This document shows positions 50,126 to 61,429 of a DNA stretch of 64,000 nt, piece after piece (position 1 is the stretch's first letter; each line of letters opens with the position of its first letter). The stretch spans positions 15,575,175-15,639,174 of the forward strand of contig OX419347.1 in assembly GCA_948470475.1 (NCBI GenBank). Reading direction: 5' to 3'. The notes beneath the pieces are model-generated. The model worked only from the letters and a program-made list of their open reading frames with translations. It was not told the DNA's origin and searched no databases. Position numbers and translations under genes: made by a program. The DNA comes from Galaxea fascicularis. Its lineage: Eukaryota > Cnidaria > Anthozoa > Scleractinia > Euphylliidae.

Positions 50126-52470
50126 CTATTCACCTTTGCCGCTAATATAAAGTGACCACCGCAGAACACAAACTCTTGCTCTGTCTAAAATGGCTTGGAA
50201 TGAATCCATGGCTGGTCGGACATCGAGATATACAAACTCGCCTCTCTTATAAGCATCTTCGTCGCCGATGTCGTAGTAATCGATAATGTATCGGACTTCC
50301 CGGCCGCAACGGTCGACGACCCAGTCGTGACGGTCAAATGGCAACTCGTACCTGGAATGCATATCAACGAAAAAATGCTCAGTTATCGTGGCGATTTCAT
50401 GGGTTTTAAGCACGGGTCAAAAGAAAAAAAATATCTTTGAGTCACAAGAAAGACACAGAGAGTTAATGAGAATTTTAAAACAAACAAGAACGAGTCTGAA
50501 CTCTCGAAAACTCCAACTCTAAAGTAACTCTAAAATAAAATATTGTAACGACAGCGAAACGAAACAAAAAGAAAGTTGCTAAAACGCAGGAAAACTTCCC
50601 AATATGGAGTATATGTTTTGCTGCCGGTTTTGAACAAACTCAAATTCAGCGCTCTGGACCTATATAAACCTGAATGTTTTTCAGGCCTTAATTTTGCTAC
50701 CCTACATACCCTTGTTCATAACTACAATGATCACTCGCATCGTCAGAGAATACGGAGCATGAAATACGAACGTCTTACCCCATCCAACTTCGTATTCTTG
50801 CCCTTGGAGAAAACTCTTTGGCTTTGCCTCGAAAACTTAGGAGCTTGGGTGACCCGCACTCGCTGTAGAAACAGAAACAGAAATTTTTGGGTTTTGCGTG
50901 GAAGTGTAAAACAAACGACTGAAATACCCAGATAAAGACCAATCGAAACGAAAACTCCGCTCTTAGTAAGTTATTAAAAACTATGTTAATGTCAAGCTAA
51001 CGTAGCATTAACGCAACGAAATAAGTGAATGAAACTGAATACAAAGACAACAGCATAAACTCCGAAAATCGAGTAATCTAAAAACTACAAAAATTGCAGT
51101 TTAGCTAAGAAATTGTTTGTCAAGAAGACAAAAAATATATTGTAGCAACGCACACACTTTTCATGATTCACAATCAAAAGATTGGGATTGATAACGGAAC
51201 AAATAGGGGGTATATCTCTGCCTTACCGTCTGCCCTCCCTCCTCCCCCCCCGGTATCACGTCTAAATTTTCCCTAACTCTCTGTTCTTTTCTGCCATCTT
51301 GGTTTTGCAAAACAGGGAAGCCTGGAACTAGCATAGGTTAGTAACGTTAGGGGACCATATCAGTTCTTCTTGTACTCATATAAGACTGCTATGGTTAAGA
51401 TAATGTGGGACCATGGATAGGAGTGTTACTTTGGGTACTGAGAATGTAGCAGAACTCCAGATGTTTCAGGACAGCCTGGAACAGCTGAGCTTTTGCATCT
51501 CTTCAGCATGGAAAGAACCTCTTCCTTCCTTTTGAATATCTATTCTAAAACCTATTTTACAAATCAAATCAATAATTTTTGAAATGCCTTACTTGTAATG
51601 AAGTGCCTCCCATTTCAAAATCTCCTGCCAGGCAGCTTCATTATTAGCATTGTGGATTTTTATGATGTTCTCCATATCATTGGGTTGAACCTCGTCATCC
51701 TGCCATTTCCATCCCTTACGCAGCATTGCATTCCAAAACATTTGTTGTGAGGGATATACCCACTTCTCATCCTTACCCACCCCTCCTCGGGGGATGGTTG
51801 ACACTTGGCGATTAATTGGCAGAGGGAATGGCTGTCCAGGGGAGGGTTGTTGGTTTGGAGGGGGCATCTACAAAGAAATATTTTATGTCAAATATCATGA
51901 CACCAAAATTGTGCATCTTAAGGGTCATGGTAAGGAGAAAAATAGCTAGGAATTTGAGTTGATGTAGTGAAGTCAACATACTGGTTTTATATCAAAGTAG
52001 CAAGGGATATACCTGAAAATACCAAGGAAAAATTCCCGGTCCCCAGCCTTTAATGACAGCCCTGAAAGGCTATCACAGTTTTAATGCACCTTGACAGGCT
52101 TGAATGGGATTAGAAGGAAAAAGCATGAATGACTTCTAAAGTTAACTGTTTGAAATTTCCTTTAGTTTAAATTTTTTCAAAACAATTTTGTTTTGTATAA
52201 TATTCTTACCATATTGGTAGGATCCAAGACCTCTACACCATTATCTATTGCACTGCTATCACATCCACTGCCAGCACTAACAGGACACTGGCTAGTTTGT
52301 AGCTTCGCTTTGCCTTGATGTGCCGGGCATTCACTGGTTGCTGGCTGTGGAGTTCTGTCTAATGTGGATGACGTATGTTGGACTGGACACCCACTTGCTA
52401 GAGGTTGAGTGAGTACTGCTGTACTGGCATTACCATCAGCTGTAACTGGGCTTGAGGTGGAGCCTCCCAT
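50126..52470 (-). CDS. HCCS: holocytochrome c-type synthase (cytochrome c heme lyase)
   Basis: HCCS attaches heme covalently to the CxxCH of apocytochrome c in the mitochondrial intermembrane space. Four exons in transcription order: 52470-52210, 51867-51593, 50862-50779, 50351-50126. Total 846 nt, 281 aa (human 268). The N-terminal exon carries three Cys-Pro heme-regulatory-type motifs (GCPVQH, ECPAHQ, QCPVSA). The core follows: [52 protein letters not shown] with the His that binds heme, then [20 protein letters not shown] and [20 protein letters not shown], and [20 protein letters not shown]. The 84 bp third exon is too short for simple ORF finding but joins in perfect phase. A 5' UTR acceptor (GCATAG) directly precedes the ATG, so an untranslated first exon is likely further upstream. 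Confidence 0.96.
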
Positions 52471-52544
52471 CTATGCAGCAAAACGAATTCATGGGTTGAA
52501 GGCAAACAAAACATGATACATCTATGATACATATCCACTTTCGC

Positions 52545-52800
52545 TATATGCTTTATAAGTCACCAGTGAGACTGATACTAGAATATGAATGCCCAGTGTG
52601 GTCTCCCCATTTAATTTAAGTAAATTAGCTACTGGAAAAGGACAATGAAGAGCATCAAGAATCACTCTCAGTCTAAAACCATGCGAGATGTCTTATGAAG
52701 ATTGATGAAGATTGCTACGTTGGAACACACTTGAACACACAAAAAAAGTACCTGTCCTTAGAAGAAAGTTAAAGGACAGTGTTTGGGTTAAATGACTTGG
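52545..52800 (+). pseudogene. decayed LINE reverse-transcriptase fragment
   Basis: One frame reads LYKSPVRLILEYECPVWSPH. This is close to the common motif near the end of the non-LTR RT domain, where a tyrosine-cysteine/ser 'P-V-W-SP' follows 'ILEY'. Stops and frame changes follow, with LLEKDNEEHQES and RWNTLEHTKK in other frames. It is short and upstream of HCCS. Confidence 0.55.
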
Positions 52801-52858
52801 AATTTCTACTACTGTATTGAGTACTGCAAAAGTAAAAACACTAGCACTAACCATCTAT

Positions 52859-53723
52859 GGCCGTGTTTTCATGAGCCGTTTTTCAGGTCACTTAGCGAGT
52901 GACAACCGGAAATTCCGTGAAAACAGTTGCTTTTCCAACTCGCTTAAAGTTAAGCAAGTTGGCAAAGTTCAATGGAATTCTCATTAAATTTAAGCCACCA
53001 AACCAGGTAGCTTAAGCAAGTTGGCAATTAATTTTGGCCAATAAGGAGTCGGTTGCAGTTATTAATTTGACAGGGCTGTCAAACTGGAGATACAACACGC
53101 CTGCTATTTTTAATCCTCCCGTGAAACTTCTGCGGCATTCAAAACAACATGAATAATCACAGAGCGAATAGTTTTCCTTTTTACGATCCAAGAAGTGTCC
53201 CATCTAATGATGCACTATCAAGCCATGCAAGGTGAGTTTCTTTCCTTTAAACATTCGAGATGCAAAGCATTCAGCTAATGTAATAAATCATCCGCTTTAG
53301 GACATCTCCCTTTGTTATTCCTCCTGTGAGCGATCACTTTGCTGATCCTGTTCCTGCACGCGGTCCACATATTTTCCCAGCCTTCCGAAATCAACTGTGG
53401 CTTCCACAAGCAAGATTTGTCCAACCAGATTCGCCAGTCGAATCACAGATGAGTCCACACCAGAGTGCTCCTCCATCAGATGAAAGCCAACCGCATAAAC
53501 ACAGTAATGAAAAGAAGAAGGATGTACATGTGACCATCTTCTCCATTTACTGTCATATTATTCAAATTGATTTATTCGCATGCGTGCTCTCCTCAGATTA
53601 CCAAAATGAAATATAATCTTACTCGTAAAAACAACTATCATTTTTAAGTCGCTTAACGTAGTCTGTAGACCAAACACCCTCAGGAATGTTAAGCTAGACA
53701 ACCGGCATCGTGAAAACACAGCC
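52859..53723. mobile_element. TIR element (865 bp) enclosing a small two-exon ORF
   Basis: The left end GGCCGTGTTTTCATGAGCCG matches the complement of the right end GGCTGTGTTTTCACGATGCC over most of 20 bp. TAT flanks both sides (52856-52858 and 53724-53726), consistent with a 3 bp target duplication. A 3 bp TSD and GGC-initial ends would fit a PIF/Harbinger-type element. No DDE transposase is present. Confidence 0.65.
53149..53616 (+). CDS. unrecognised small protein, two exons, Pro/Ser/His-rich
   Basis: Exon 53149-53231 joins 53301-53616 through a canonical GTGAGT...CTTTAG intron and stays open. The product is about 132 aa: MNNHRANSFPFYDPRSVPSN, then TSPFVIPPVSDHFADPVPAR, GPHIFPAFRNQLWLP, then a Pro/Ser/His/Lys-rich stretch. 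I do not recognise it. The last 30 residues may be intron read-through, since the frame turns hydrophobic after EKKKDVH. It sits inside the TIR element at 52859-53723 and is divergent from HCCS. It may be an element-borne accessory ORF or a host gene's first exons. Confidence 0.4.
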
Positions 53724-54742
53724 TATATTAGTCTCCTACCTACGCAGCCATTCTTTGTGTTGTCACGCAACACTTCTCCTTCTATGCAGGAGCCTTCTAC
53801 GGATAAAAAGGAAAAGATATGCTTTTCCTTTTTTTATCCATAGAAATGAGCATCAAAGAAATTACTAACCTTTTCGACTTGATATTGATGTATTCATTAT
53901 CATTCCCCTTGCCTGGCCTGTATTTTACCCACACTAGTTTACAAAATTAGCTTACATACATCCATCTATACGATTTCGTGTGCAATAGAATGAGGTAATT
54001 CTTTTCCTTACAAGATTCTTAGCAATAGTTATATGTCCAGAGCTTTTAGCTCTTCACATTAAAATGATCGAGTACAAACTGCGAACCTTTCGGCTGTAGT
54101 CAGACTCGTGACAACATTGAAACGACGACAACGTGTTACGTTATGTCATCATCGTGTTTCTATCTTTGAAAAAATGCTCCCGATGATACATCGAAGGACT
54201 TTTAACATAATTTTTCAACTAAGGTATTGATATTCTACAACTTCTCACCTGTTTTATAAACAGAAAGACGTCTTTTGAGAGGAAAATCGTTAAGGAAACT
54301 GCCTGATATTGTTGTGACTTGTCTTGATTTTTCACCACATGCTTAACTCGTACCCAGTAAACCCGAAGGGACACTCGCTTACAAATTACATGAACGAATA
54401 GACGCTCTGATGCGGTGGTCTGGAAGAAGGTCGGGGAACAATATTTCAGCTATCATAGGAAATTACATTTAAGAAAAAAAAAACAGCTTCATTTTCATGC
54501 AAATTTTTCCGTGAGAGAAAGAGAGCGGGGTGAGGATAGGGTGGGGTGTTGAAGTTTATGAGTCGGGGGGGGGGGGGTACTTTTTTGCTGGGTGAAGAGT
54601 GACCTAGATCCTTGTTCCCACTTTTTCGAGGGTCATCGATAATCGACGCAAGTTTAAACAGGGGTTTAGTTTGAGGCCGGACGCCGGACATAATGTCCGG
54701 TTGATTGATATGAAAAGTCCCGTAGTAACGTCCGATGAAATA
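53724..54742. other. no gene seen
   Basis: It holds an imperfect hairpin at 53795-53842 (ggataaaaaggaaaag / cttttcctttttttatcc), a G-tract near 54567, and a palindrome CCGGACATAATGTCCGG at 54684-54700. No exon or transposase is recognised. Confidence 0.5.
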
Positions 54743-54965
54743 CAGTCAACTCTCTCTTGTAAGCGACCACCCTTGGCTCACGACAAAGTGGTCGCTTACG
54801 GGAGGTGGTCGCTTTTGGCCTAAAAAGTGGTTGCAGTCGCTTAAGAAATTTGAGTGGTGGTCGCTTACGAGAGAGCTCTGGGACCAGTATTTAACTGAGA
54901 GACAAACCGGTTGTTTACGGGGGATGGTCGCTTACGAGAAGTGGTCGCTATGAGAGAGTTGACTG
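54743..54965. repeat. pogo/Tc1-like MITE with internal 'gtggtcgcttacg' repeats
   Basis: CAGTCAACTCTCTCTTGTAA at the left end is mirrored by AGAGAGTTGACTG at the right, with TA on both sides (54741-54742, 54966-54967). The motif gtggtcgctta(c/t)g occurs about five times inside, in both orientations. TA duplication and CAG ends fit a non-autonomous pogo-type element. Confidence 0.8.
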
Positions 54966-55733
54966 TATGCTGAAATTGACGTACGTAACGTCCGATGGTT
55001 CACACGATATAATGATTTTTGAAGTCTGACGTCCGCTAGCTTGTTTAACCTATGAATCCGGTACTTTAAAATGTTGCCGAAAACCCTGAAGTCAAAGCTC
55101 TCAGTTAGGAATCTTTGGTGTTCAGCTATCTAGCCAAATTTTCGCTACTTTTTGGATTTACGTCAACTCCATTGGTTTAGCTATTTTTTAACATCATTGT
55201 CAGCATTGGTTAAAGTAAATCAAGACCCTTCGACTGGACTATGGATACAGTCGCTTTTGTCGCCATAGAAAGATCGAGAGGAGGTATTACTCCCAAGCAA
55301 CGATAACACCCTGATCCTGGAGACGTTTTCTGCGTGGGTGACCTGTTCCTGTTAAAGATGACGAGACGCATCGGGGTCTATCTGGAAGTACCTCAAAGGA
55401 ATGCGGGGTAGATAGACCCGCATTCCTTACATATTTTTATTTCACGCTGTCAGAGAGTTAACGCCAACAAACAATAGGTGTCAAAATTCGCAGTCGCGGT
55501 TGTCAAGAAGAGTTTTTTCACCAGAAATTTCACCACAAGATCGCTAAAACATTCCCTTACTAACACACTGATTGTTTTCCAGTCTTTGCCAATGACAATT
55601 TATATACGTGATGGAAAAAATGACCCTACTTCAGCCCGCTGTGATCATTTTGATTTAGTTGCTCGCAACAGCAAACTTAGGTTCTCGATTTCTTCAGTGC
55701 TATTTAATAGATTAAAGTTTAGTGAGCTACCTT

Positions 55734-56194
55734 CAGGGGCACCCAACGAGAAACTTCGATGAAATATCTGTTCGGAAGAGTCTACTCGTTCTAAGGCTTT
55801 CGGATAATGCATTGCCAAAAAGCTACTGATTTCTTAACTTAAACATCACCTAAAAGATTCGCAACCAGGGAAATCCAGGAGAAAATGGTCCCTTAGATTT
55901 TCGGAAGTGGTATTTTTGCAATTTTTCGCCCTTCAAAAGGTCGCCTGGGATTTTCGAATGAGCAAATAGTTCGCAGAGAAGTTCTTCGAAGGAAACGTTC
56001 AGCTAGCAATTCCTGAAATGAAGATTTCATTCCCTAAAATTTTCGGGCACTTCAATTTTCAGCTAAGAAATCCGAACAGATCAAATTTTTCTAGCTGATT
56101 AAAACAACTCTTTAAACAATCTTTAAACATTACAAGGAGCCTAGAAATATCCCTCAAAGGTCTTTTGGCTTAGTTTGCTCGTTGGGTGCCCCTG
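55734..56194. repeat. MITE with CAGGGGCACCCAACGAG ends and 6 bp TSD
   Basis: A 17 bp perfect TIR: CAGGGGCACCCAACGAG at 55734 and CTCGTTGGGTGCCCCTG ending at 56194. TACCTT is duplicated exactly at 55728-55733 and 56195-56200. It is 461 bp, without a transposase. 'tttcgg' and 'attttcgg' recur inside. Confidence 0.9.
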
Positions 56195-56876
56195 TACCTT
56201 TTCTGTTTGTTTCTTTTGTTCGTTCGTCATGCCCGTTTGTATAATTTCCCATTAGGTCAAGGTCTGTTATTCCTCTGATGGTGTCATGTTATTTACTTGC
56301 TCCAATACAAGTCGTGTTAGACACTCATTTATCTGATTTATTTTTCATTTCCTGTTGTATTTGATAGCAATTTTTTTCATTTATTTAAATGCCCAAACAG
56401 TTAAGATAATTTTTGGGCGCTAGAAAAAAACGTAATATTGCATGACATGATGATGTGTTAATACGTTTTGGTTACGCCTGGAGTACTAGAGAAACAACAG
56501 TATCAGGAAAAACATTCATCAAATCTTATTCCATTCGTACTGCTTAAAATAAGATCAGTCTTAATTGTCTTTAGTGGCGAATTATCATTGCATCTCCTTA
56601 TAGTTGAAACTTGACGAGCCACACAGTCTCGCCAGCTCTTTCACAAACGGTCACGAAAAACTACGGGGTATTGAATTCTTCGGCTCAAAACAGAGTCTTG
56701 ACTCTTTTATTCAGCTTCCCCGAATCTTATTGTAGCGGCTGTTCCTGATGTTTAAAACTCCTGACTTTCATTCAAAATGAGCGTTTGTCCTGCTAAAGTA
56801 CAGAACCAAAAATGTTGCCACCAAACCTCCCAGGTCGACAGCTTTTTTTTTTCAGTCTTTTTCACGGAACCCTTTT

Positions 56877-57300
56877 GGCAAAACAAGCCAAAATTGCCTA
56901 TTAAGTATACATGAGCATGCATCAGCTTCTCTATTCCGTTTAGAATAGTTAAAATGACAATACGCATCCGCACATAGTAAATGCGCACCACATGGATGAA
57001 AAAATGACTAAATAACATCAAATTTAAACAAAAAAATTTCATCCATGTTTTGCATAAGCGTCTTGTCATCCAGTCCTACTGGCAAAATATTGTACCCACC
57101 GCATTACCTACATAGCAAAACAAACCAAAATTGCTTATTAAGTATGCATGAGCATGCATCTGCTTCTCGATTCCGTTTAGAATAGTTAAAATGGCAATAC
57201 GCATGCGCACGTAGTAAATGCGCACCACATGGATGACAAAATGACTAAAAATCACATAATGTTTAAATAGAAATTTTTCATTCATAGTTTGATATGTAGG
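56877..57300 (-). repeat. tandem pair of an approximately 200-230 bp repeat (copies 1 and 2)
   Basis: Copy 1 (about 56877-57074) and copy 2 (about 57075-57300) share 'gcatgagcatgcat', 'ctattccgtttagaatagtt' and 'gcgcaccacatggatga'. Copy 3 is at 58395-58632. ORFs on - in each copy translate to nearly the same 70-residue peptide, but only because the DNA is repeated. I see no conserved domain in it. Confidence 0.8.
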
Positions 57301-57664
57301 ACCGGTACTTTGCTGCGCATTTGGAGTGGGATTGTCACGAATGGTTTAGGGGCCGACAAATCTCTCCCTCACTGGCTGTCATGGGATGACGGAATATTCA
57401 CTCGGGTGTGCAGGGTGCTGGGCTCAGTTAGTATAAGCGATCCCCGGGCCGAAATCTCGGGGTTAATCGTCAGGGTACAGCGCTCCAAACACGGAGGTAC
57501 CGCTACCGGCTGAGTTTTTTTTTTTTTTCCTTTTTTTTTTAAAGCTTGTTTTTGTTTTGTGATAGAACCCGCGCGAGGCCATTGCAACTGAACTTCACCA
57601 AGAGAGTCTTCCCTTCATCGATAATCGCAAGGGACTGACAGGTAACGTATCCGTTTTCATACCT

Positions 57665-57802
57665 TTAACCCCCAAAAGCCTTGGAGTGATCCGCATCGAA
57701 TTTTATGAGGAGAATTAAGGACAGGATCGTCCTATGGCAATTGTGTAGGGGACCACAGTCAAATAACAATTTCAATTTTGATGTAGCGATTTAAAGGGTT
57801 AA
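57665..57802. repeat. TTAA-flanked MITE fragment
   Basis: It begins TTAACCCCCAAAAGCC and ends 'cgatttaaagggttaa', with the family phrase 'gagaattaaggacaggatcg'. It is a deleted copy of the family at 4106. Confidence 0.65.
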
Positions 57803-58040
57803 TACACCACGTATACATCAGCAGTTTATTTGGACCCTTGCCTAAATGAGACTCCACTGCAATGGCTGCCGGGTCGCCAGGGACCCATATACTGTAATGA
57901 TGCGGCACCGCTACTGCTTGAAGAATTTTAGTGAAAGTTGAAATGCACCGCGTTGTTACTGTCAAATGCTTAGCGTGTTGTTCGAACTTAACTTTAGCAC
58001 CCAATCAATTCAGCAGAGCTCTCGATTTTCACCACTGAAA

Positions 58041-58315
58041 ATGACCGTTTGTTCTGCTACCAAACGAAGAGTCTTCGCTTTGAACGCGCGTCCTCGGACA
58101 ACACCAAAAAGACCCAGTTTTGTCTTGGCGTTTCCAATGCACAATAGTCTCCCAGAGCCCGTGGTCTGTATTTCCAGCACAGCTCGGTTCAAGGTCTTTC
58201 AGTTCTCTTCCCCATTTACTTATTTACTCTTTCAGCAGACCGAACATAAGCTATTTTACGGCAGCTTGTGCCGCTCGTCCAAAATTTCCGTGTTGATGCA
58301 CGAGATGTTTTCTGG
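58041..58315 (+). CDS. possible two-exon hypothetical ORF
   Basis: ATG at 58041 opens 51 codons to AAG|GTCTTT at 58193 (MTVCSATKRRVFALNARPRT...). A canonical pyrimidine-rich acceptor leads to 58236-58315 (TEHKLFYGSLCRSSKISVLM, HEMFSG) before GG|GTACGT. No homology is recognised and the first donor is weak. It lies between copies of a repeat, so it may be part of one. Confidence 0.25.
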
Positions 58316-58394
58316 GTACGTAACTCCTTGGTAAAGTCGGCATGCAAGTGCGCCAATTCTTATTTCATCTATGTTTTGCATAAGCGTCGAGTCA

Positions 58395-58632
58395 TGCAGT
58401 CCTACTGGCAAAATATTGTACCCACCGCATTACTTACAAGGCAAAACACGCCAAAATTGTCTATTAAGTATGCATGAGCATGCACCAGCTTCTCTATTCC
58501 GTTTAGAATAGTTAAAATGGCAATACGCATGCGCACGTAGTAAAGGCGCACCAGATGGATGCCAAAATGACTAAAAATCACATAATGTTTAAATAGAAAT
58601 TTTTCATCCATAGTTTGATATGTAGGACCGAT
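58395..58632 (-). repeat. approximately 230 bp repeat, copy 3
   Basis: It matches copy 2 (57075-57300) from 'actggcaaaatattgtaccc' through 'catagtttgatatgtaggac' with few substitutions. It lies immediately upstream of the T-rich leader of the LINE. Confidence 0.8.
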
Positions 58633-59414
58633 ACTAACCTGACGCGGGAGTATCCTGTTGCGGCTGGTCCCAACGATTGTGGTGCGTTCTCCGACGAAGT
58701 TTACGAATCATTTGTAAGTTTTACTCTTCTCTTGGTGTCTTTTCTTTGGTTGCTCATCCGCTTTTGGTTCCTTTTTTTTTTTTTGCTTAACTTTTTGCGC
58801 CTTTTTTGCATTTTCCCGCGCCTTTTTTCCCGGCGGGCCTGCCTCCCCTTGTTGGGTTGTGGGCCTTGTCCGGGACCCTTTTCCCGCGTTTTTTGGGAGG
58901 GTTTGTTGTTGTTTCTTTCTTTCTTTCTTCTTGGCCCAATTCGGACTTTGTCCGTTTTGGTCACCCATCTGGTTTCGGGGTTTTTGGCTTAACTTTTTGC
59001 TTTGGTGTGTTGCCCATCCATTTTTGGGCCTTTCGCTTTTTGCTTAACTTTTTCGCTTTGTTTTTTTCCCGCGTGTTTTTCAGCAAGCCTGCATCCCCTG
59101 GTTGGGTTGTGGGTTGTGGGTTTTGTCTGTTTGTTTCTCCTTTTTCGGCGGCTTTGGCCTTTTTTTCTTCTTTTTGTGTGTGGGGTTTTTCATCCTTTTT
59201 GGGTGGGCCCTTTTTGGTGTGATTTTTCTCATTTTTGACGTGTTTTTCTATAAAATTTTTGAGGCTGTGTTTTTGGCCTCCTTTTTGACGGTGTGTTTTT
59301 TCTACAAAATTTTTGTGTGCTTTTCTATTAAAATTTTGGATATTTTTCCCTTTTTGGGGTTTCTTCCTTTTGAGTACTTTTTCATCCTTTGGTGTGTTTT
59401 TTTCTATATTTACC

Positions 59415-60520
59415 ATGGTGGATTTGTGTCTCAAGACTGTCGCCTTCCGACGGACAGATCTTAACCCCAGGTTAAAGCCTAATGATGTTTTGCCGCTTCT
59501 TTTTCTTGCATTGGGTGCTGATTCACTCCAAGTAGATGCGGTGCAGTTTTGTTTACATAAAGTTTTCAAAGTTACATTTAAAACTGGTATATTAAAGGGT
59601 AAATATCAAAGAGGGTGTGATTGTTGATGGGGTCCATTGTCCCACAATAGATGGGGGGCCTCCTGCTTCTTTGGTATTGCTTCACCATTACCCTTATGAG
59701 GGATCACGAATAGCCATTGAAAATGCCTTGAGACCCTTTGGCGAAATAAAAGACATTCGCCATCAAACCCATGTGATTGAGCCCAGCATTTTTACTGGGA
59801 CTCGGCTTATTAGGATGGTGCGACAACATGATATTCCGCATTTGGTACAAGGATCAGCCCATTGTGTGTGACATTTGTCAAGAGAATCATAAGGCTGCTC
59901 AGTGCCCCCTTAAGGGCAAATGTCGTCGTTGCCGACAATCTGGACATTACGCCCGAGATTGTAAGAACCCGGCTTGGGGTTGGGCTGAGGAGGGGGCTGT
60001 CCCTGTGGTTTTGGATCCTGTGGACAATCCTACCCCAGCTGAGGCTTCTGGAGGGGTTCCTCTGGGGGAGGACCCCTCTATTGTTTGTGCAGCTCCGGCC
60101 CTTGACCCTGGTGAGTTGTCTTGTGATGGTGGGTCATCCTCACCGGTGGCGGCATTGTCTGGGCAGTTGGAGGGTGGGGATGTTGTGTCAGCTGCGGCTG
60201 TTGTTTCTGGTAGTATTTCTGATGTTGAACATTCGGTTAGTGATAATGTTTTTAGTCAAAGTATTTTGGATGAGGTCCCTGTGTCTGCGGACACTAGGGA
60301 CAATGAGTTGGATGTGTTGCAGGACTCTACATCTGTTATGGATACGGAGACGGGGGGGGTGGACAGTCAAGCCACCCCGGATGATTCAGCTTTTGTTACT
60401 CCGAGGCCTCCTCGGCAGTCTCGTTCTAGGCGGGACAGTGCTAGGGGTGAGGGGGCCTCGCATTTTAAATCTCGTTCGCGGTCGGGGCAGGGGGGGGCGC
60501 CAGGGGGCGCCTTCTCCTAG
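59415..60520 (+). pseudogene. LINE ORF1 (Gag-like, CCHC zinc knuckles), frameshifted
   Basis: The ATG at 59415 has a strong context (taccATGG). The frame runs to about 59597 (MVDLCLKTVAFRRTDLNPRL). It continues in a second frame from about 59602 to 59835 (VDGVHCPTIDGGPPASLVLL, PYEGSRIAIENALRPFGEI) and in a third from about 59836 to 60520. At least two frameshifts are therefore present. The third segment carries two zinc knuckles: [13 protein letters not shown] (CX2CX3HX4C) and [14 protein letters not shown] (the canonical CX2CX4HX4C). A Ser/Asp/Val-rich and Arg-rich tail follows. Nucleic-acid binding is expected from the family. Confidence 0.78.
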
Positions 60521-61429
60521 CCCCGGAAGGCATAAGATGCCTCAGTCAGTATCGGCTACCCCTCCTAGGAGGGGGTCTTCCTAGTAGGTCTGTCCTTTCC
60601 TCTTCTTCTTGTTAATCATGGCAGTGTCTTTTGCTTCTTCTTTTTTTAGGGGGGCTCTGGGGGCGTTTTCCTCGGGGCTGCCCTTTGGTCTTTGCTTCTG
60701 GTGTTTTCCTTCTCTTTTCTTTTTCTTCTCTTTCTTGTCTCTTGGTTTGCCTCTTTTTGGGTCTGTTTTGTTCTTTCTTTTGATTGGTTTTGGTTTTCCT
60801 GGATAGGGAGGCCCCCCTTTTGTAATTGTTCCTGTTGTCATTGTCGCTAAATTCCCTTGTAATAGGGTTTTTGTAGTAATATTCATGCTACTGAAACCGA
60901 CGGCCTTATTAAGTAATATTTTTATTACATACAATAGTGTTAATATTAGTAATAATGAAATGCATATTGTTTTGCAAGTTTTTGTCATAATACAAGTTGT
61001 TAATCTTAGTTATTGGAGTGGCGCCACTATGGGTATGGGGTTTAAAAGGAATGTTCAATGTAATCATGTTAAAAGTGGTTGGGTAAATAATCGCCAATGG
61101 TTAAGTTTAGTGGTTGGAAGTGTTATTAATGGTAATATTAAAGGTGGAAGGTCAAATAGCCACACCAAGATTAATTTATTGTTTAAAAGACAAATGGTTT
61201 ATTACACTATTGTCAGTTACATTAAGGTGATGAATAAAATGGTTATAAAAGGGAATTTCCTGTTAACATTTTTAAAGGGCCAATTGTTGGTCGTTTTAAT
61301 TGGAGTATTTTGTTTCCAAATTGTAATGCCTCTTTTAATTTTGTTATGGCAGGCCGCTGGTGTCTTTGCTTTTCTGTCTTCTTTTTTTTTCCTTTACTGA
61401 TGGGTGTTTGGTCTCTTCTTTTCTTTCTC
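60521..61429 (+). other. spacer between LINE ORF1 and ORF2
   Basis: T/G-rich up to about 60860, then markedly AT-rich (60880-61330) with no recognised domain. A 171-codon frame at 60885-61400 looks fortuitous. 'catggcagtgtcttttgctt' at 60617 resembles the ORF2 start 'catggctgtctttgcctca' at 61429. Confidence 0.45.

Noticed and set aside
57289..57540. small structured RNA ending in a T-run
   Set aside because: The GC-rich segment before the poly-T at about 57510 did not match U1, U2, U4 or U5 snRNA sequence that I know, and has no clear Pol III boxes.
58961..59569. 202-codon Lys-rich ORF on - strand
   Set aside because: It is the antisense of the T-rich LINE leader, and the Lys/Asn bias follows from base composition.
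59862..60584. 240-codon Leu/Val-rich + strand ORF
   Set aside because: It overlaps the zinc-knuckle frame of ORF1 in another phase and shows no domain.
60885..61400. 171-codon ORF in the LINE spacer
   Set aside because: Composition mirrors an AT-rich stretch, no motif is seen, and it overlaps the true ORF2 start in another frame.
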